In this document: one piece after another, positions 35,560 through 45,189 of the stretch
Position numbering within the stretch: the first letter of the stretch is position 1
Layout of the letters: each line of letters starts with the position of its first letter
Assembly (NCBI GenBank): GCA_963740675.1
Contig: CAVUFS010000007.1
Span: forward strand, 434,001-498,000
Reading direction: 5' to 3'
Origin: CAIKMD01 sp963740675
GTDB lineage: Bacteria > Pseudomonadota > Alphaproteobacteria > ATCC43930 > CGMCC-115725
Length of the DNA stretch: 64,000 bases
The notes under the pieces: model-generated
The model's input: the letters and a program-made list of their open reading frames with translations, nothing else
Databases searched by the model: none
Told to the model about the DNA's origin: nothing
Program-made: the position numbers and the translations under genes

Positions 35560-35997
35560 GTGGCGCCGCGTAAACCGAGTCCCGCACACGCAATCGCCAA
35601 GGTCCGGCGCATGTTCAAGGCGTTCGAGACCGGCGATCTCAGCGATGCGGCGGACTACGTGCATCCCGAATATTTCAATCGCGAATCCGACGATCGCACC
35701 AATGCGCGCGGACCGGACGAGTTGGCACATAGCGTGGAATGGCTGCGCGGTGCCTTCTCGGAATTGAAATTCGACGAGCAGGATGTTGTCGTCTCGGGCG
35801 AGAAAGTCGCTGTGCGCGTGGTCATGAGCGGTTGCCATACCGGTGACTTCATCGGCCACGCCGCGACCGGGCGCCGCTTTGCCGCCGAGCAGGTACATCT
35901 GTTCACGCTATGGAACGGCAAGATCCTGTCGCACCACGCGGTGCGCGACGACCTCGCCATGCATCGCCAGCTTGGCCTCTTCGGGCCAAAAGGCTGA
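35560..35997 (+). CDS. SnoaL-like/ester cyclase family protein
   Basis: 145-aa NTF2-fold protein with GTG start at 35560, one base after the PadR stop. Visible family features: MFKAFETGDLSDAADYVHPE, a central SGEKVAVRVVMSGCHTGDF and late LFTLWNGKILSHHAVRD. It is probably translated with the regulator, so it may be under PadR control. Function of such single-domain SnoaL proteins varies (isomerase, ligand binding); none can be assigned here. Confidence 0.83.
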   Translation: MAPRKPSPAHAIAKVRRMFKAFETGDLSDAADYVHPEYFNRESDDRTNARGPDELAHSVEWLRGAFSELKFDEQDVVVSGEKVAVRVVMSGCHTGDFIGHAATGRRFAAEQVHLFTLWNGKILSHHAVRDDLAMHRQLGLFGPKG

Positions 35998-36110
35998 TCG
36001 GCGGGATCTTTCTTTCCTCGCGGAGTTGTGTCCGAATTCCGTTTGGGGTGGCATAATCCTCGTGCCACCCTGAGTGGCGTCAGAACATAAATTCCGAGGG
36101 GAGATCGTCG

Positions 36111-36908
36111 ATGAAGAAATTGTTGCTGGCGGCAACCGCTTTTGCCGTCGTCCCGGTTCTTGGCGGATGGTCGATCAGCAGCGCGCAAGCCGCGGTGAAG
36201 GTCCAAACCGTCGATTACAAACAGGGCGACACCGCGCTCGAAGGTTGGCTCGTCTATGACGACGCCAAGCAGGGCAAGCGGCCAGGCGTAGTGGTCTTCC
36301 CGGCCTGGAACGGACCGGACGAGGACGCCAAGGGTCACGCGCAAGCACTGGCGAAGATGGGCTATGTCGCCTTCGTCGCCGATGTCTATGGCAAAGGTGT
36401 GCGGCCAGCCGACACCAAAGGCGCAATCGCCGAGTCCGGCAAATATATGAAGGATCGGCCTCTGCTCCGCGACCGTGCCAAGGCGGCTTACGATCAGCTG
36501 AGCAAGAACCCGATGGTCAATGCGAGCAAGATCGCGGCTATCGGTTATTGCTTCGGTGGCGCTGGCGCGCTCGATCTTGCGCGCAGCGGCGCAGCGATCG
36601 TCGATACGGTCACCTTCCACGGCGATCTGACTTCGCCGACGCCGCAAGACGACAATAACATCAAGGGCCGCGTCCTTGCCCTGCACGGCGCGGCTGATCC
36701 GATCGTCAATGCGCAAGCGCAAGATGCGTTCCGGAAAGAAATGACCGATGCGCATGTGAAGTGGCAAATGGTGCTCTATGGCGGCGTCGTGCATTCGTTC
36801 ACGCAAAAGAGTGCCGGCAACGATCCGTCGAAGGGCGGCGCCTATGACGCCTATGCCGACAAGCAATCCTGGGCGGAAATGACGCGGCTTTTCCACGAAA
36901 CACTATAA
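36111..36908 (+). CDS. Dienelactone hydrolase family protein, exported
   Basis: 265-aa alpha/beta hydrolase. Signal peptide through about residue 27 (ends AQA). The catalytic triad is visible: Cys nucleophile in IGYCFGGAGAL, Asp in HGAADPIV and His in GGVVHSFTQ. The Cys nucleophile is the hallmark of dienelactone hydrolases, but exported members act on diverse esters. Preceded by GAGGGGAG. It ends at a shared terminator facing gcvPB. Confidence 0.9.
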   Translation: MKKLLLAATAFAVVPVLGGWSISSAQAAVKVQTVDYKQGDTALEGWLVYDDAKQGKRPGVVVFPAWNGPDEDAKGHAQALAKMGYVAFVADVYGKGVRPADTKGAIAESGKYMKDRPLLRDRAKAAYDQLSKNPMVNASKIAAIGYCFGGAGALDLARSGAAIVDTVTFHGDLTSPTPQDDNNIKGRVLALHGAADPIVNAQAQDAFRKEMTDAHVKWQMVLYGGVVHSFTQKSAGNDPSKGGAYDAYADKQSWAEMTRLFHETL

Positions 36909-36928
36909 TGCCGGTTTTCAAACCGCCG

Positions 36929-36964
36929 ACGGCGCGCTGCATCAGCGGCGCGCCGTTTTCTTTT
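36929..36964. terminator. Bidirectional Rho-independent terminator
   Basis: ACGGCGCGC (36929-36937) and GCGCGCCGT (36948-36956) form a 9-bp stem with a 10-base loop, followed by TTTTCTTTT on the plus strand. It sits between the convergent dienelactone hydrolase and gcvPB genes; the minus side has only a weak T-run. Confidence 0.85.
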
Positions 36965-36971
36965 GCGCGGC

Positions 36972-38540
36972 CTATTCGGCCGCGTCAGGTTTTGCGTCGG
37001 GACGCCAGCGCAACACCGGCTTGCGGGCGGCGCCGACTTCATCGAGACGTCGGCGCGGGGCGCGATGCGGTGCCGATTGGAAGAATTCCGTATCGTGTTT
37101 CGCCGCGCGCGCGGCAAGCTCGCGCATCGCCGCGATGAAGCGGTCGAGCAATTCCTTGCTCTCGTTCTCCGTCGGCTCGACCAGCAGCGCGCCATGGACG
37201 ATGAGCGGGAAATACATCGTCATCGGGTGATAGCCTTCGTCGATCAGCGCCTTGGCGAAATCGAGCGTCGTGACGCCGGTCTCGCCGAGGAAACGATCGT
37301 CGAACAGCACCTCATGCATCGCGCTGCCGGCGAAAGACGGCGTCAGCACATCCTTGAGACAGGCGAGGAGATAATTGGCGTTGAGCACGGCATCGCCCGA
37401 GAGCCGCGCCAGACCATCGCCGCCATGGCTCATCAAGAATGCCAACGCGCGGATGAACATGCCCATCTGGCCGTGAAATGTCTTGATACGTCCTAAGGAT
37501 TGCGCGGCGTCGCCGGCCCGTTCTTCGATCAGCGCAAAGCCCTGATCGTGATGCACGACCCAGGGGAGCGGCGCGTAAGGCGCCAGGCTGGCGGCGAGCG
37601 CGACCGGCCCACTGCCCGGCCCGCCACCGCCATGCGGCGTCGAAAAGGTCTTGTGCAAATTCATATGCATGCAATCGATGCCGAGCTTACCCGGCTGCAC
37701 CCGGCCCAAGAGCGCGTTGAGATTGGCGCCGTCGAGATAGAAGAACGCGCCCGCGCCATGCACCGCCTCGGCGATCGCCAGCAATTCATCCTCGAACAGG
37801 CCGCAGGTGTTCGGATTGGTCAGCATGATCGCCGCGACATCGGGACCGAGCTTCGCTTTGAGCGCGGCGAGATCGACGCGGCCGCGCTCGTTCGCAGCGA
37901 TCGGATCGACTTCGTAGCCGCAAGCCGCCGCCGTCGCGGGATTGGTGCCATGCGCCAATTCCGGCACCAGCACGCGGCTGCGCTTGTCGCCGCGCGCTTC
38001 GAGCGCAGCGCGGATGCACATCATGCCGCAAATCTCGCCATGCGCGCCCGCCGCCGGCGAGAGCGCGAGGGCCGGCATGCCGGTGATCGCCTTGAGCCAC
38101 ATCGCAAGTCGGTCCATCAGCGCAAGCGCGCCTTGCACCGTCGCCAGCGGCTGCAACGGATGCAGCGAGGCGAAGCCCGGCAGCCGCGCCACCCGCTCAT
38201 TGAGGCGCGGATTGTATTTCATCGTGCAGGAGCCGAGCGGATAGATGCCTGTGTCGATCGAATAGTTCTTTTGCGAAAGCCGCGTGTAATGGCGAACGAT
38301 CTGCGGCTCGCTCAGACCCGGCAGGCCGATCTTGCCCTGGCGCCGCATGTCGCCGAGGCGATCCGCGACTTTCGGCGGCACGGGCAGATCGACACCGCAA
38401 CGCGACAACGCACCATCGAAGTAGGCGCCTTCGGCTTCGAACAGCAGCGGCTCTTCGTCGTGCACTTCACGACCGCCGCCCGCGGCCGGCGTAAAGCCGG
38501 AGACCGCTTTGCTCCAGCTCTTGTCCGGGGGCGCGTTCAT
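36972..38540 (-). CDS. gcvPB: Glycine dehydrogenase (decarboxylating) subunit 2
   Basis: 522-aa C-terminal half of the P-protein, a separate subunit in this genome. The PLP-binding lysine is in MNLHKTFSTPHGGGGPG. It decarboxylates glycine and passes the aminomethyl group to the lipoyl arm of GcvH. Its ATG overlaps the gcvPA stop (ATGA, 38537-38540), ensuring equal synthesis. Last gene of the gcvTHPAPB operon, ended by the terminator at 36929. Confidence 0.95.
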   Translation of the reverse strand: MNAPPDKSWSKAVSGFTPAAGGGREVHDEEPLLFEAEGAYFDGALSRCGVDLPVPPKVADRLGDMRRQGKIGLPGLSEPQIVRHYTRLSQKNYSIDTGIYPLGSCTMKYNPRLNERVARLPGFASLHPLQPLATVQGALALMDRLAMWLKAITGMPALALSPAAGAHGEICGMMCIRAALEARGDKRSRVLVPELAHGTNPATAAACGYEVDPIAANERGRVDLAALKAKLGPDVAAIMLTNPNTCGLFEDELLAIAEAVHGAGAFFYLDGANLNALLGRVQPGKLGIDCMHMNLHKTFSTPHGGGGPGSGPVALAASLAPYAPLPWVVHHDQGFALIEERAGDAAQSLGRIKTFHGQMGMFIRALAFLMSHGGDGLARLSGDAVLNANYLLACLKDVLTPSFAGSAMHEVLFDDRFLGETGVTTLDFAKALIDEGYHPMTMYFPLIVHGALLVEPTENESKELLDRFIAAMRELAARAAKHDTEFFQSAPHRAPRRRLDEVGAARKPVLRWRPDAKPDAAE

Positions 38541-39862
38541 ACCAACGCCTCACGCAGCGCCGCGTCGAGCGCATCCATATCCGCATCGGTCGTCAGCTCG
38601 GTCGCGGTGACCAGAAGATCGTTCATCCGCTCGGGCGTCAGCCAACTCACCGGCACGCCAGCGAGAATGCCGCGCGAAGCAAGCGCGTCGACAATCGGCG
38701 CGGCAGGACAAGGCAGGCGCAGGGTGAATTCGTTGAAGAAGCTCGGTGTGACGATACGGACACCCGGCAGCTTCTCCAGCCGTTCGGCAAGCTGCACCGC
38801 CTTCGCATGATTAATTTCGGCGAGGCGTGTGAAGCCGAGTTCGCCGAGCAGCGCAAGGTGGATCGAGAAAGCAAGCGCGCAGAGGCCGGAATTGGTGCAG
38901 ATATTGCTGGTCGCCTTCTCGCGCCGAATATGCTGCTCGCGCGCGGAGAGCGTCAGGACGAAGCCGCGCAATCCATCGGCATCGACGGTCTGGCCGGTCA
39001 GCCGCCCCGGCATCTGGCGCATGAATTTCTCGCGCGTCGCGAAGAGGCCAAGATAGGGCCCGCCATATTCCAGCGCATTGCCGAGGGATTGGCCTTCGGC
39101 GACGACGATATCCGCGCCCATCGCGCCGGGCGGCTTGATGAGGCCGAGCGACACAACTTCCGCCACCGCGACAACCAGCAGCGCACCGGCACGATGGCAG
39201 ACCTCGGCCAACGTCGCGTAATCACGCACGTCGCCGAAAAAACCCGGGTTCTGCACCACGACGCAGGAGGTCGTGTTGTCGATCGCCGCAGCGAGCGCGT
39301 CGATTTGCGGCACCACACTGGTCGCGAAGCCGTTGAAGCGGCCATAGGTCTCGATCACCGCGCGGTAATGCGGATGGAGATCGCCGGCGAGGAGCGCCTT
39401 CTGCCGGCGCGTCACGCGATTCGCCATCATCGCCGCTTCGGCAGCGGCAGTCGCGCCGTCATACATCGAGGCGTTCGCCACCTCCATGTCGGTGATGAGC
39501 GCGACCTGCGTTTGGAATTCGAAGAGCACTTGCAGCGTGCCTTGCGCAATCTCGGGCTGATACGGCGTGTAGGAGGTCAGGAACTCGCCGCGCTGTACCA
39601 GATAGTCGACCGCCGCCGGCACATGATGACGATAAGCGCCGGCACCGAGGAAGCTCGGCACCGATCCCGCTTCCATGTTCTTCGCCGCAAGCGCAGCCAA
39701 TTCGCGCTCGATCTCGATCTCGCCCAGGCCTTTCGGCAGATCGAGCGGGGATGTCAGGCGAAGCGAGGCCGGTATATCGCCGAAAAGCTCGTCGACGCTT
39801 TTAGCACCGATCACGCCGAGCATCGCGCGGCGATCTTCCTCCGTCAGCGGCAGGTACCGCAT
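38537..39862 (-). CDS. gcvPA: Glycine dehydrogenase (decarboxylating) subunit 1
   Basis: 441-aa N-terminal half of the split P-protein, PLP-fold but without the catalytic lysine, as expected. N-terminus MRYLPLTEEDRRAMLGVIG; conserved FLGAGAYRHHVPAAVD and TPYQPEIAQGTLQVLFEFQ are visible. It forms the heterotetramer with GcvPB. The start shares one base with the gcvH stop. Confidence 0.95.
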   Translation of the reverse strand: MRYLPLTEEDRRAMLGVIGAKSVDELFGDIPASLRLTSPLDLPKGLGEIEIERELAALAAKNMEAGSVPSFLGAGAYRHHVPAAVDYLVQRGEFLTSYTPYQPEIAQGTLQVLFEFQTQVALITDMEVANASMYDGATAAAEAAMMANRVTRRQKALLAGDLHPHYRAVIETYGRFNGFATSVVPQIDALAAAIDNTTSCVVVQNPGFFGDVRDYATLAEVCHRAGALLVVAVAEVVSLGLIKPPGAMGADIVVAEGQSLGNALEYGGPYLGLFATREKFMRQMPGRLTGQTVDADGLRGFVLTLSAREQHIRREKATSNICTNSGLCALAFSIHLALLGELGFTRLAEINHAKAVQLAERLEKLPGVRIVTPSFFNEFTLRLPCPAAPIVDALASRGILAGVPVSWLTPERMNDLLVTATELTTDADMDALDAALREALV

Positions 39863-40245
39863 CAGCGCTTATCCTGCGCCGCCGTAAATGCCTTATACGC
39901 CGCCTCATCCATCAGCTCGCCGAGCTCTTTCGTATCGGCCAGCTTGATCTTGTAGAACCAGCCGTCGCCCATCGCGTCGGAATTGACGCGCGCCGGATCG
40001 TCAGCGAGGCCGGTGTTGACCGCGGTCACTTCGCCCGAAGCCGGCGCATAAACCTCGCTCGCCGCTTTCACCAATTCGACGACACCCGCTTCCTTGCCCT
40101 TCTCGACCTTCCGGCCGACCTCCGGCAATTCGACGAAGACGATATCGCCGAGCTGGCCTTGCGCGAAATCGGTGATGCCGATCGTCGCCTCATCGCCGTC
40201 GACGCGAATCCATTCATGTTCTTTGGTGTAGCGAAGATTGCTCAT
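39862..40245 (-). CDS. gcvH: Glycine cleavage system H protein
   Basis: 127-aa lipoyl carrier of the glycine cleavage system. The lipoylated lysine is K60 in VVELVKAASEVYAP. N-terminus MSNLRYTKEHEWIRVDG is typical. It shuttles the aminomethyl group between P- and T-proteins. Lies 9 nt after gcvT and one base into gcvPA. Confidence 0.96.
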   Translation of the reverse strand: MSNLRYTKEHEWIRVDGDEATIGITDFAQGQLGDIVFVELPEVGRKVEKGKEAGVVELVKAASEVYAPASGEVTAVNTGLADDPARVNSDAMGDGWFYKIKLADTKELGELMDEAAYKAFTAAQDKR

Positions 40246-40254
40246 CGGTTGCTC

Positions 40255-41364
40255 TCAGCGGGATGCGGTGTGGTAGCGATGCGGAACGAAAGGCAGGGCG
40301 GCAATCTGCGCCGGACGCTCGGCGCCGCGCACGGAAAGACAAAGCCCGGTGCCGGGCTGTGCGAGCGCCGCCGGGACGTAGCCCATGGCGACCGCGCCTT
40401 CGAGCGACGGCGAGAAGCCGCCGCTGGTGACCATGCCAATCTCTTTGCCGGCGGCATCGACGATCGGCGTATGGCCGCGCGCAATCTGGCGGCCTTCGGG
40501 CTTGATGCCGACACGGCGACGTGACACGCCTTGCGCCAGCTCGCGCTGAATAAGCGCATCGCCCGGAAAGCCGCCCTCCTCGCGCCGTCGCTTCTGAATG
40601 GTCCACGCGAGATCGGCCTCGATTGGCGTGGTCGTTTCATCGATATCGTTGCCGTAGAGGCAAAGCCCTGCTTCGAGCCGCAGCGTATCACGGGCGCCAA
40701 GTCCGGCGGGCGCGACTTCGGGCTCCGCCAGCAGCCGACGCGCGAGTGTCTCCGCCTGCGCAGCCGGCACGGAGATCTCGTAGCCATCCTCGCCGGTATA
40801 GCCGGAGCGCGTGACAAAACAGGCGATACCATCGATCTCACAAGGCGCCATCGACATGAACGCCATCGCTTCGACACCGCGCGCGAGCCGCGCCAGCACC
40901 GTGGCCGCAGCCGGGCCCTGCAGCGCGATGAGCGCACGATCCTCGAGATAGGTGACGGCGCCGTCGCCAAGCGCCGCTCGCAGATGCGCGAGATCCTCGG
41001 CCTTGCGCGACGCATTGACGACGAGGCGCAGCGCCTCGCCATCCTTCGCCACCATCAAATCGTCGATAATGCCGCCACGCTCATTGGTGAACATGGTGTA
41101 CCGCACGCGGCCGGAGCGCAGTCCGGCGATATCGGCGGGCACAAGCCGCTCGAATTGGGCAGCGATGTCGGTGCCCGCGAGCACGACTTGGCCCATATGC
41201 GAGACATCGAAGAGCGAGGCTTTCGTGCGCGTATGAAGATGTTCGGCGATGATGCCGGCGGAATATTGCACCGGCATGTCATAGCCAGCGAAGGGGGTGA
41301 GTTTCGCGCCGAGGCTTTTATGTAACTCGTAAAGCGGCGTACGCGCGAGTTGTTCTTCCGCCAT
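40255..41364 (-). CDS. gcvT: Glycine cleavage system aminomethyltransferase
   Basis: 369-aa T-protein that transfers the methylene group from GcvH to THF, giving methylene-THF and ammonia. Conserved segments: RTPLYELHKSLGAKLTPFAG, SLFDVSHMGQV and RSGYTGEDGYEI. First gcv gene of the operon. The 90 bases upstream were searched for a glycine riboswitch; none was recognised. Confidence 0.95.
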   Translation of the reverse strand: MAEEQLARTPLYELHKSLGAKLTPFAGYDMPVQYSAGIIAEHLHTRTKASLFDVSHMGQVVLAGTDIAAQFERLVPADIAGLRSGRVRYTMFTNERGGIIDDLMVAKDGEALRLVVNASRKAEDLAHLRAALGDGAVTYLEDRALIALQGPAAATVLARLARGVEAMAFMSMAPCEIDGIACFVTRSGYTGEDGYEISVPAAQAETLARRLLAEPEVAPAGLGARDTLRLEAGLCLYGNDIDETTTPIEADLAWTIQKRRREEGGFPGDALIQRELAQGVSRRRVGIKPEGRQIARGHTPIVDAAGKEIGMVTSGGFSPSLEGAVAMGYVPAALAQPGTGLCLSVRGAERPAQIAALPFVPHRYHTASR

Positions 41365-41454
41365 GAGATCGCGAGGCCTTACAGCGTTTCGAGATCGTTC
41401 CGAACCCTAACATCGCCGCTAGCCCAAGGCCAGAGCGCCGCTGCTCCGCGCGGA

Positions 41455-41898
41455 TCAGAGATGCTGCGCCTCGATATCGGCGATGGAATGGCCGACCACT
41501 TCGACACCTTCCTCGAGCTCGTCGGCAAGCGTTGGCGTGCCGAGGAGATAACCGGTCGAATCGTGGCGATGCCGCTCGGCGGCGAGTCGGCGTGCTTCGG
41601 CCCATTCCTCGCGACCGAAATCGCCGCGCCCGACCCAAAGGAGCGCGATCACATCGATCGTCTCATCCTCGTTGAGCGAGCGCAGCGCGTCGCGCAGCTC
41701 TGCCTCGGTGCGATCCTCGACCTGATCCTCGAGCACGCTGCGCTCGTTGTCATCGGTCGGGTTGGAGCCCGGATCGGGATCGACTGGCTCGACCTTTACC
41801 TCGAATTCGCGCGCCTTGAGGATAAGGAAACCGAGCTTCTCATCCGAGATATTGAGTTCGATCGGCTCAGGGTTTTCGTCTATTTTCGGCATGGGCAT
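41455..41898 (-). CDS. DUF3775 domain protein
   Basis: 147-aa acidic protein of the DUF3775 family, common in alphaproteobacteria. Visible: ISDEKLGFLILKAREFEVKV, then LNEDETIDVIALLWVGRG and a C-terminal TPTLADELEEGVEVVGHSI. No catalytic motif. It lies 90 nt upstream of gcvT on the same strand and may share its transcript. Function unknown. Confidence 0.87.
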   Translation of the reverse strand: MPMPKIDENPEPIELNISDEKLGFLILKAREFEVKVEPVDPDPGSNPTDDNERSVLEDQVEDRTEAELRDALRSLNEDETIDVIALLWVGRGDFGREEWAEARRLAAERHRHDSTGYLLGTPTLADELEEGVEVVGHSIADIEAQHL

Positions 41899-41971
41899 TC
41901 TCCTGGCGAGGCTCCGGCCTCATTCCAAGAACCCCCTCAAGGGTTCAACGTTCCGCGCGCGGATCGAGACC

Positions 41972-43231
41972 CTAATGGATGGAGACCAGAGCCACCCCAT
42001 TGACCCCGCTTTCCGCCAAAGCGAGACCGCGCCCGTCCTTGGTCGGCATCATGTTGCGCACCACGCCGCCGCCCGACGGGATGATCCAGGTCTCGAATTT
42101 CTGCGTCTTCGGATCGAAACGTACCAACGTGTTGGGCTTCACGCCGGATTCGCTGTACCAGATCACGCCGTGCAGCGCGGTGATGCCATAGGGCTGGGAT
42201 TTCGGCCCGCCGGGCGAGGCCCATTCCTGTACCTCGTCGGTCTTCGGGTCGAGCCGGCCGAGATAACCGCGCCGATAATCGCCATACCAGATGATATCGT
42301 CCGGCGTGATCGCGATGCGCCGGGGCCGCGCGTCGCCATGCGGCAGGACATATTCGGTGATCTTCATCGTCGCCGGGTCGATGCTGCCGATCTTGTTGGT
42401 GCCGAATTCATCGAAGAACGGCACGCCTTTCGAATTAATCACCATACCGTAGGGCTGCGCCTTGGGCGTAATCGGCTGCGCTAGCTTGATCTCGCCGGTC
42501 TCAGGATCAAGCCGGCCGACGAAATTGCCGCTTTGCACCGTGAACCACAGAATGCCGTTTTTATCGAAGAGCGGCGTGTGCGGATCGCGGGCGGCGGAAT
42601 CGGGCATCTTGTATTGCGTCACTTGGCCGGTCTTGGGATCGAGTTTGCCGATATAGCCGTGGAAATTCGCGGCGAACCAGATATTGCCGGCGGGATCATA
42701 GGTGAGCCCGTGCGGCCCGCTTTGTGGCGGCAGCGGATATTCCTTGATCTTGCCGGTTTTGGGATCGAGATGCCCCAGGACATTCGCCATCTGGCCCGTG
42801 TACCACATCGTGCCATCAGGCATCGCCAGCGGATCATGCGGCCGCGAGCCCGGCGTCGGCACTTTCCATTCCCTAAAGCTGACCTTGACAGGGCCCGCGA
42901 TCACATCGGGCTTCGGCGCCGGCTTCTCGGGGAAATTCCTAGTGAGATAGGCGGTGACGGCAGGTACCTGTTCGGGTGTCAGCGGCGCACCGACATTTCG
43001 CATCATTGCGATCACCGTCTTCCACTCATCCGGCGAGTAACCCGAATTGATGAAGCGGCCGAGCGAATGACAGCCGGAGCAGATCTGCTGGACGATATCC
43101 TTGCCCGGCCCATCGGGTAGTTGCGGCTGCTGGCTCGGATTCGGGGCTTGCGCGAAGACGCGAGGCGCCAAACTCGCGAAGAACAGACTCGCGAGGAATA
43201 GCCACGTCGCGACCCGATTTCTTCCGGCCAT
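41972..43231 (-). CDS. Exported cytochrome c-type domain fused to Vgb-like beta-propeller
   Basis: 419-aa periplasmic protein. Start ATG 43231 with AAGGGAGG upstream; signal peptide ends VFAQ. A small c-type haem domain follows, with the CxxCH motif CSGCH at residues 51-55 and a Met in the later helix. From about residue 120 the protein is a propeller of repeated units such as GHLDPKTGKIKEYPLP and GKLDPKTGQVTQYKMP, as in virginiamycin B lyase/SMP-30-like proteins. A haem-plus-propeller pairing suggests redox or sensing use rather than antibiotic lysis. Divergent from the glycosidase gene. Confidence 0.87.
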   Translation of the reverse strand: MAGRNRVATWLFLASLFFASLAPRVFAQAPNPSQQPQLPDGPGKDIVQQICSGCHSLGRFINSGYSPDEWKTVIAMMRNVGAPLTPEQVPAVTAYLTRNFPEKPAPKPDVIAGPVKVSFREWKVPTPGSRPHDPLAMPDGTMWYTGQMANVLGHLDPKTGKIKEYPLPPQSGPHGLTYDPAGNIWFAANFHGYIGKLDPKTGQVTQYKMPDSAARDPHTPLFDKNGILWFTVQSGNFVGRLDPETGEIKLAQPITPKAQPYGMVINSKGVPFFDEFGTNKIGSIDPATMKITEYVLPHGDARPRRIAITPDDIIWYGDYRRGYLGRLDPKTDEVQEWASPGGPKSQPYGITALHGVIWYSESGVKPNTLVRFDPKTQKFETWIIPSGGGVVRNMMPTKDGRGLALAESGVNGVALVSIH

Positions 43232-43380
43232 GCGATGACCTCCCTTTCCCTTCCGCCAATGGTCGCGGGCGTTGGCCAAAACCGTCAAGCGACGGTGGAA
43301 TTGAATTGACGCGATGTTTAATGCGCACGATGGAGGATAGTTAGCTATTATACCGTTTACCTGTTGCGAGTAGCGAAGCG

Positions 43381-45177
43381 ATGCGAGCAACCGGAATTGG
43401 GCGATTGATCGGCTTGTTCTGCTTCGTGTTGTGGCTGCTCAGCGCAGGGGCCACGCGCCTCGATGCGCGGCCGGCGCCGACCCCCGAGCCGCTCTTGAAT
43501 GAGCCGATCTGGGTCTACAACAACTGGTCCGCCTATGACGAGTTGTCGGATAACGTCCCGCTGACGGAAACGCTGGCGATGCGCGAGCTGGACGAGATTT
43601 TGCGGCTACGCAAAGCTGGTGTGCGCATCGATTACTACGTGATGGATGCGTTCTGGTACGATCCCGATAGCGGCTATCGCCGCTGGCGCGCCGCCGATTG
43701 GCCGCAAGGCCCGGACCGCTGGCTAGCCGCCTTGAAGGCGAACGGCATCAAACCGGGCCTCTGGTTCAGCACCAACACGCTGACCCACATGAGCGCCGTG
43801 CCGGCATGGCGCGATTCGCTCGACAAGGCCGGCGAGTCGATGTCGTTGACGACCGGCGGCTTCCTCGCCGATTTCATGGACGTACTGCAATATTGGTACG
43901 ATCACGGCATCCGGCTGTTCAAATTCGATATGGCCGATTTCGACGCGATCGCACGCAGCGAAGCAGCCAAGGTGACGCGGCAGACCGCGCGCATCGCCAA
44001 TCTGCGCGCCTTTCACACGGCGCTCGCCGAATTCCGGAGACGCAATCCCGATGTGGTGCTGATCGCCTTCAACGGCCTCGTCGGCGATGTCGGATCGGAA
44101 ATCGCGCCCGTCGCCTGGTTCAACGGACGCTGGCTCGATACCCTCGACACGCTCTATTCAGGCGATCCGCGTCCCTCGAACGTGCCGGAAATGAATTTCT
44201 GGCGATCTGTCGATATCTACAGCGACAACATGGTGCGGAGCTTCGAGCAAGCCGGCATTCCGCTAGAGCGCATCAATTCGACCAGCTTCATGATCGGCGA
44301 CACCGGCACGAATTACCGTCGCGGCATCGCCGGCTGGCAGGCAAGCGCGCTGCTGATGATGGCGCATGGCGGCTGGATCAACACGATCCATGGCAGCCTC
44401 GAGTTGATCGACGACGACAAGGCGCGCTGGCTTGCCAAAGTCCAGGCGCTCTACGCGCCGCTCCAGGAACATGGGCTCACCAAATCCTTCGGCGCTATCC
44501 CGGGCGACGCCTACCCCTACGGCTTCGGCTCGGTCGACGCCGATGGCGCGCTCTACGCGGTGGTCAATCCATCACAGCGGATGCGGATGGTACGCATGCC
44601 GCAACTTTCGCCGCAGCAGGCGCGACCCCATGGCGGACGCATCCTCTTTCGCGATGCCGGCGTCGTCCCGACACTCGCGAGCGAATCGATCACCCTCGGG
44701 CCGGGCCAGTTCGCGCTGGTCGGCTTCGGACGCTATGCGGATCCGGCTTACGATCTCGGCATCGGCGACAACGCGCCAATTCCACACAGCATAAAGACAG
44801 TACCGGCACATTTTTCGCCGGCGCCGGACAAAGATGAATCCGACCCCACCGCCGCGATCGAAGCGACGATCGTTCCGCCGGCGAGTGGCGATCTGCGCAT
44901 CGTGCTTCGCCGGCGCGATACCCATCACAAGCCGAGCCGCGCCTTCGACAAGAAAAGCATGGGCGACTTCTTCAAGATCGACGCGTTCCAAGACGGGCAC
45001 GCCCTGCCGGTCGCGAAGAATTACGACAAGATCATCTGGAGCGGCCTCGCCTGGGCGGTCGGCGAAATCCGCCGCAGCGACTTTGTGCCCGACAGGCCGA
45101 TCGAATTGCGGCTATCGACGCGCGACCAGGACCCGTCGATGCATCTCGACGGTCAGGTGTTCAACGTCGAATATTGA
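43381..45177 (+). CDS. Secreted glycoside hydrolase (alpha-galactosidase/GH36-like)
   Basis: 598-aa protein with an N-terminal membrane/signal segment (GLFCFVLWLLSAGATRL). A TIM barrel follows: IDYYVMDAFWYD, GIKPGLWFSTN, and LFKFDMADFDA, where the Asp of KFDMADF matches the nucleophile position of GH36-type enzymes. A C-terminal beta domain begins about residue 410. Substrate unknown. It stands alone, with no sugar transporter nearby. The GH36 assignment is by motif and remains tentative. Confidence 0.75.
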   Translation: MRATGIGRLIGLFCFVLWLLSAGATRLDARPAPTPEPLLNEPIWVYNNWSAYDELSDNVPLTETLAMRELDEILRLRKAGVRIDYYVMDAFWYDPDSGYRRWRAADWPQGPDRWLAALKANGIKPGLWFSTNTLTHMSAVPAWRDSLDKAGESMSLTTGGFLADFMDVLQYWYDHGIRLFKFDMADFDAIARSEAAKVTRQTARIANLRAFHTALAEFRRRNPDVVLIAFNGLVGDVGSEIAPVAWFNGRWLDTLDTLYSGDPRPSNVPEMNFWRSVDIYSDNMVRSFEQAGIPLERINSTSFMIGDTGTNYRRGIAGWQASALLMMAHGGWINTIHGSLELIDDDKARWLAKVQALYAPLQEHGLTKSFGAIPGDAYPYGFGSVDADGALYAVVNPSQRMRMVRMPQLSPQQARPHGGRILFRDAGVVPTLASESITLGPGQFALVGFGRYADPAYDLGIGDNAPIPHSIKTVPAHFSPAPDKDESDPTAAIEATIVPPASGDLRIVLRRRDTHHKPSRAFDKKSMGDFFKIDAFQDGHALPVAKNYDKIIWSGLAWAVGEIRRSDFVPDRPIELRLSTRDQDPSMHLDGQVFNVEY

Positions 45178-45189
45178 CGCGATCCCCGC

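Noticed and set aside
41365..41454. Possible glycine riboswitch before gcvT
   Set aside because: No tandem aptamer signatures were recognised in the 90 bases, and the stretch is too short for two aptamers.
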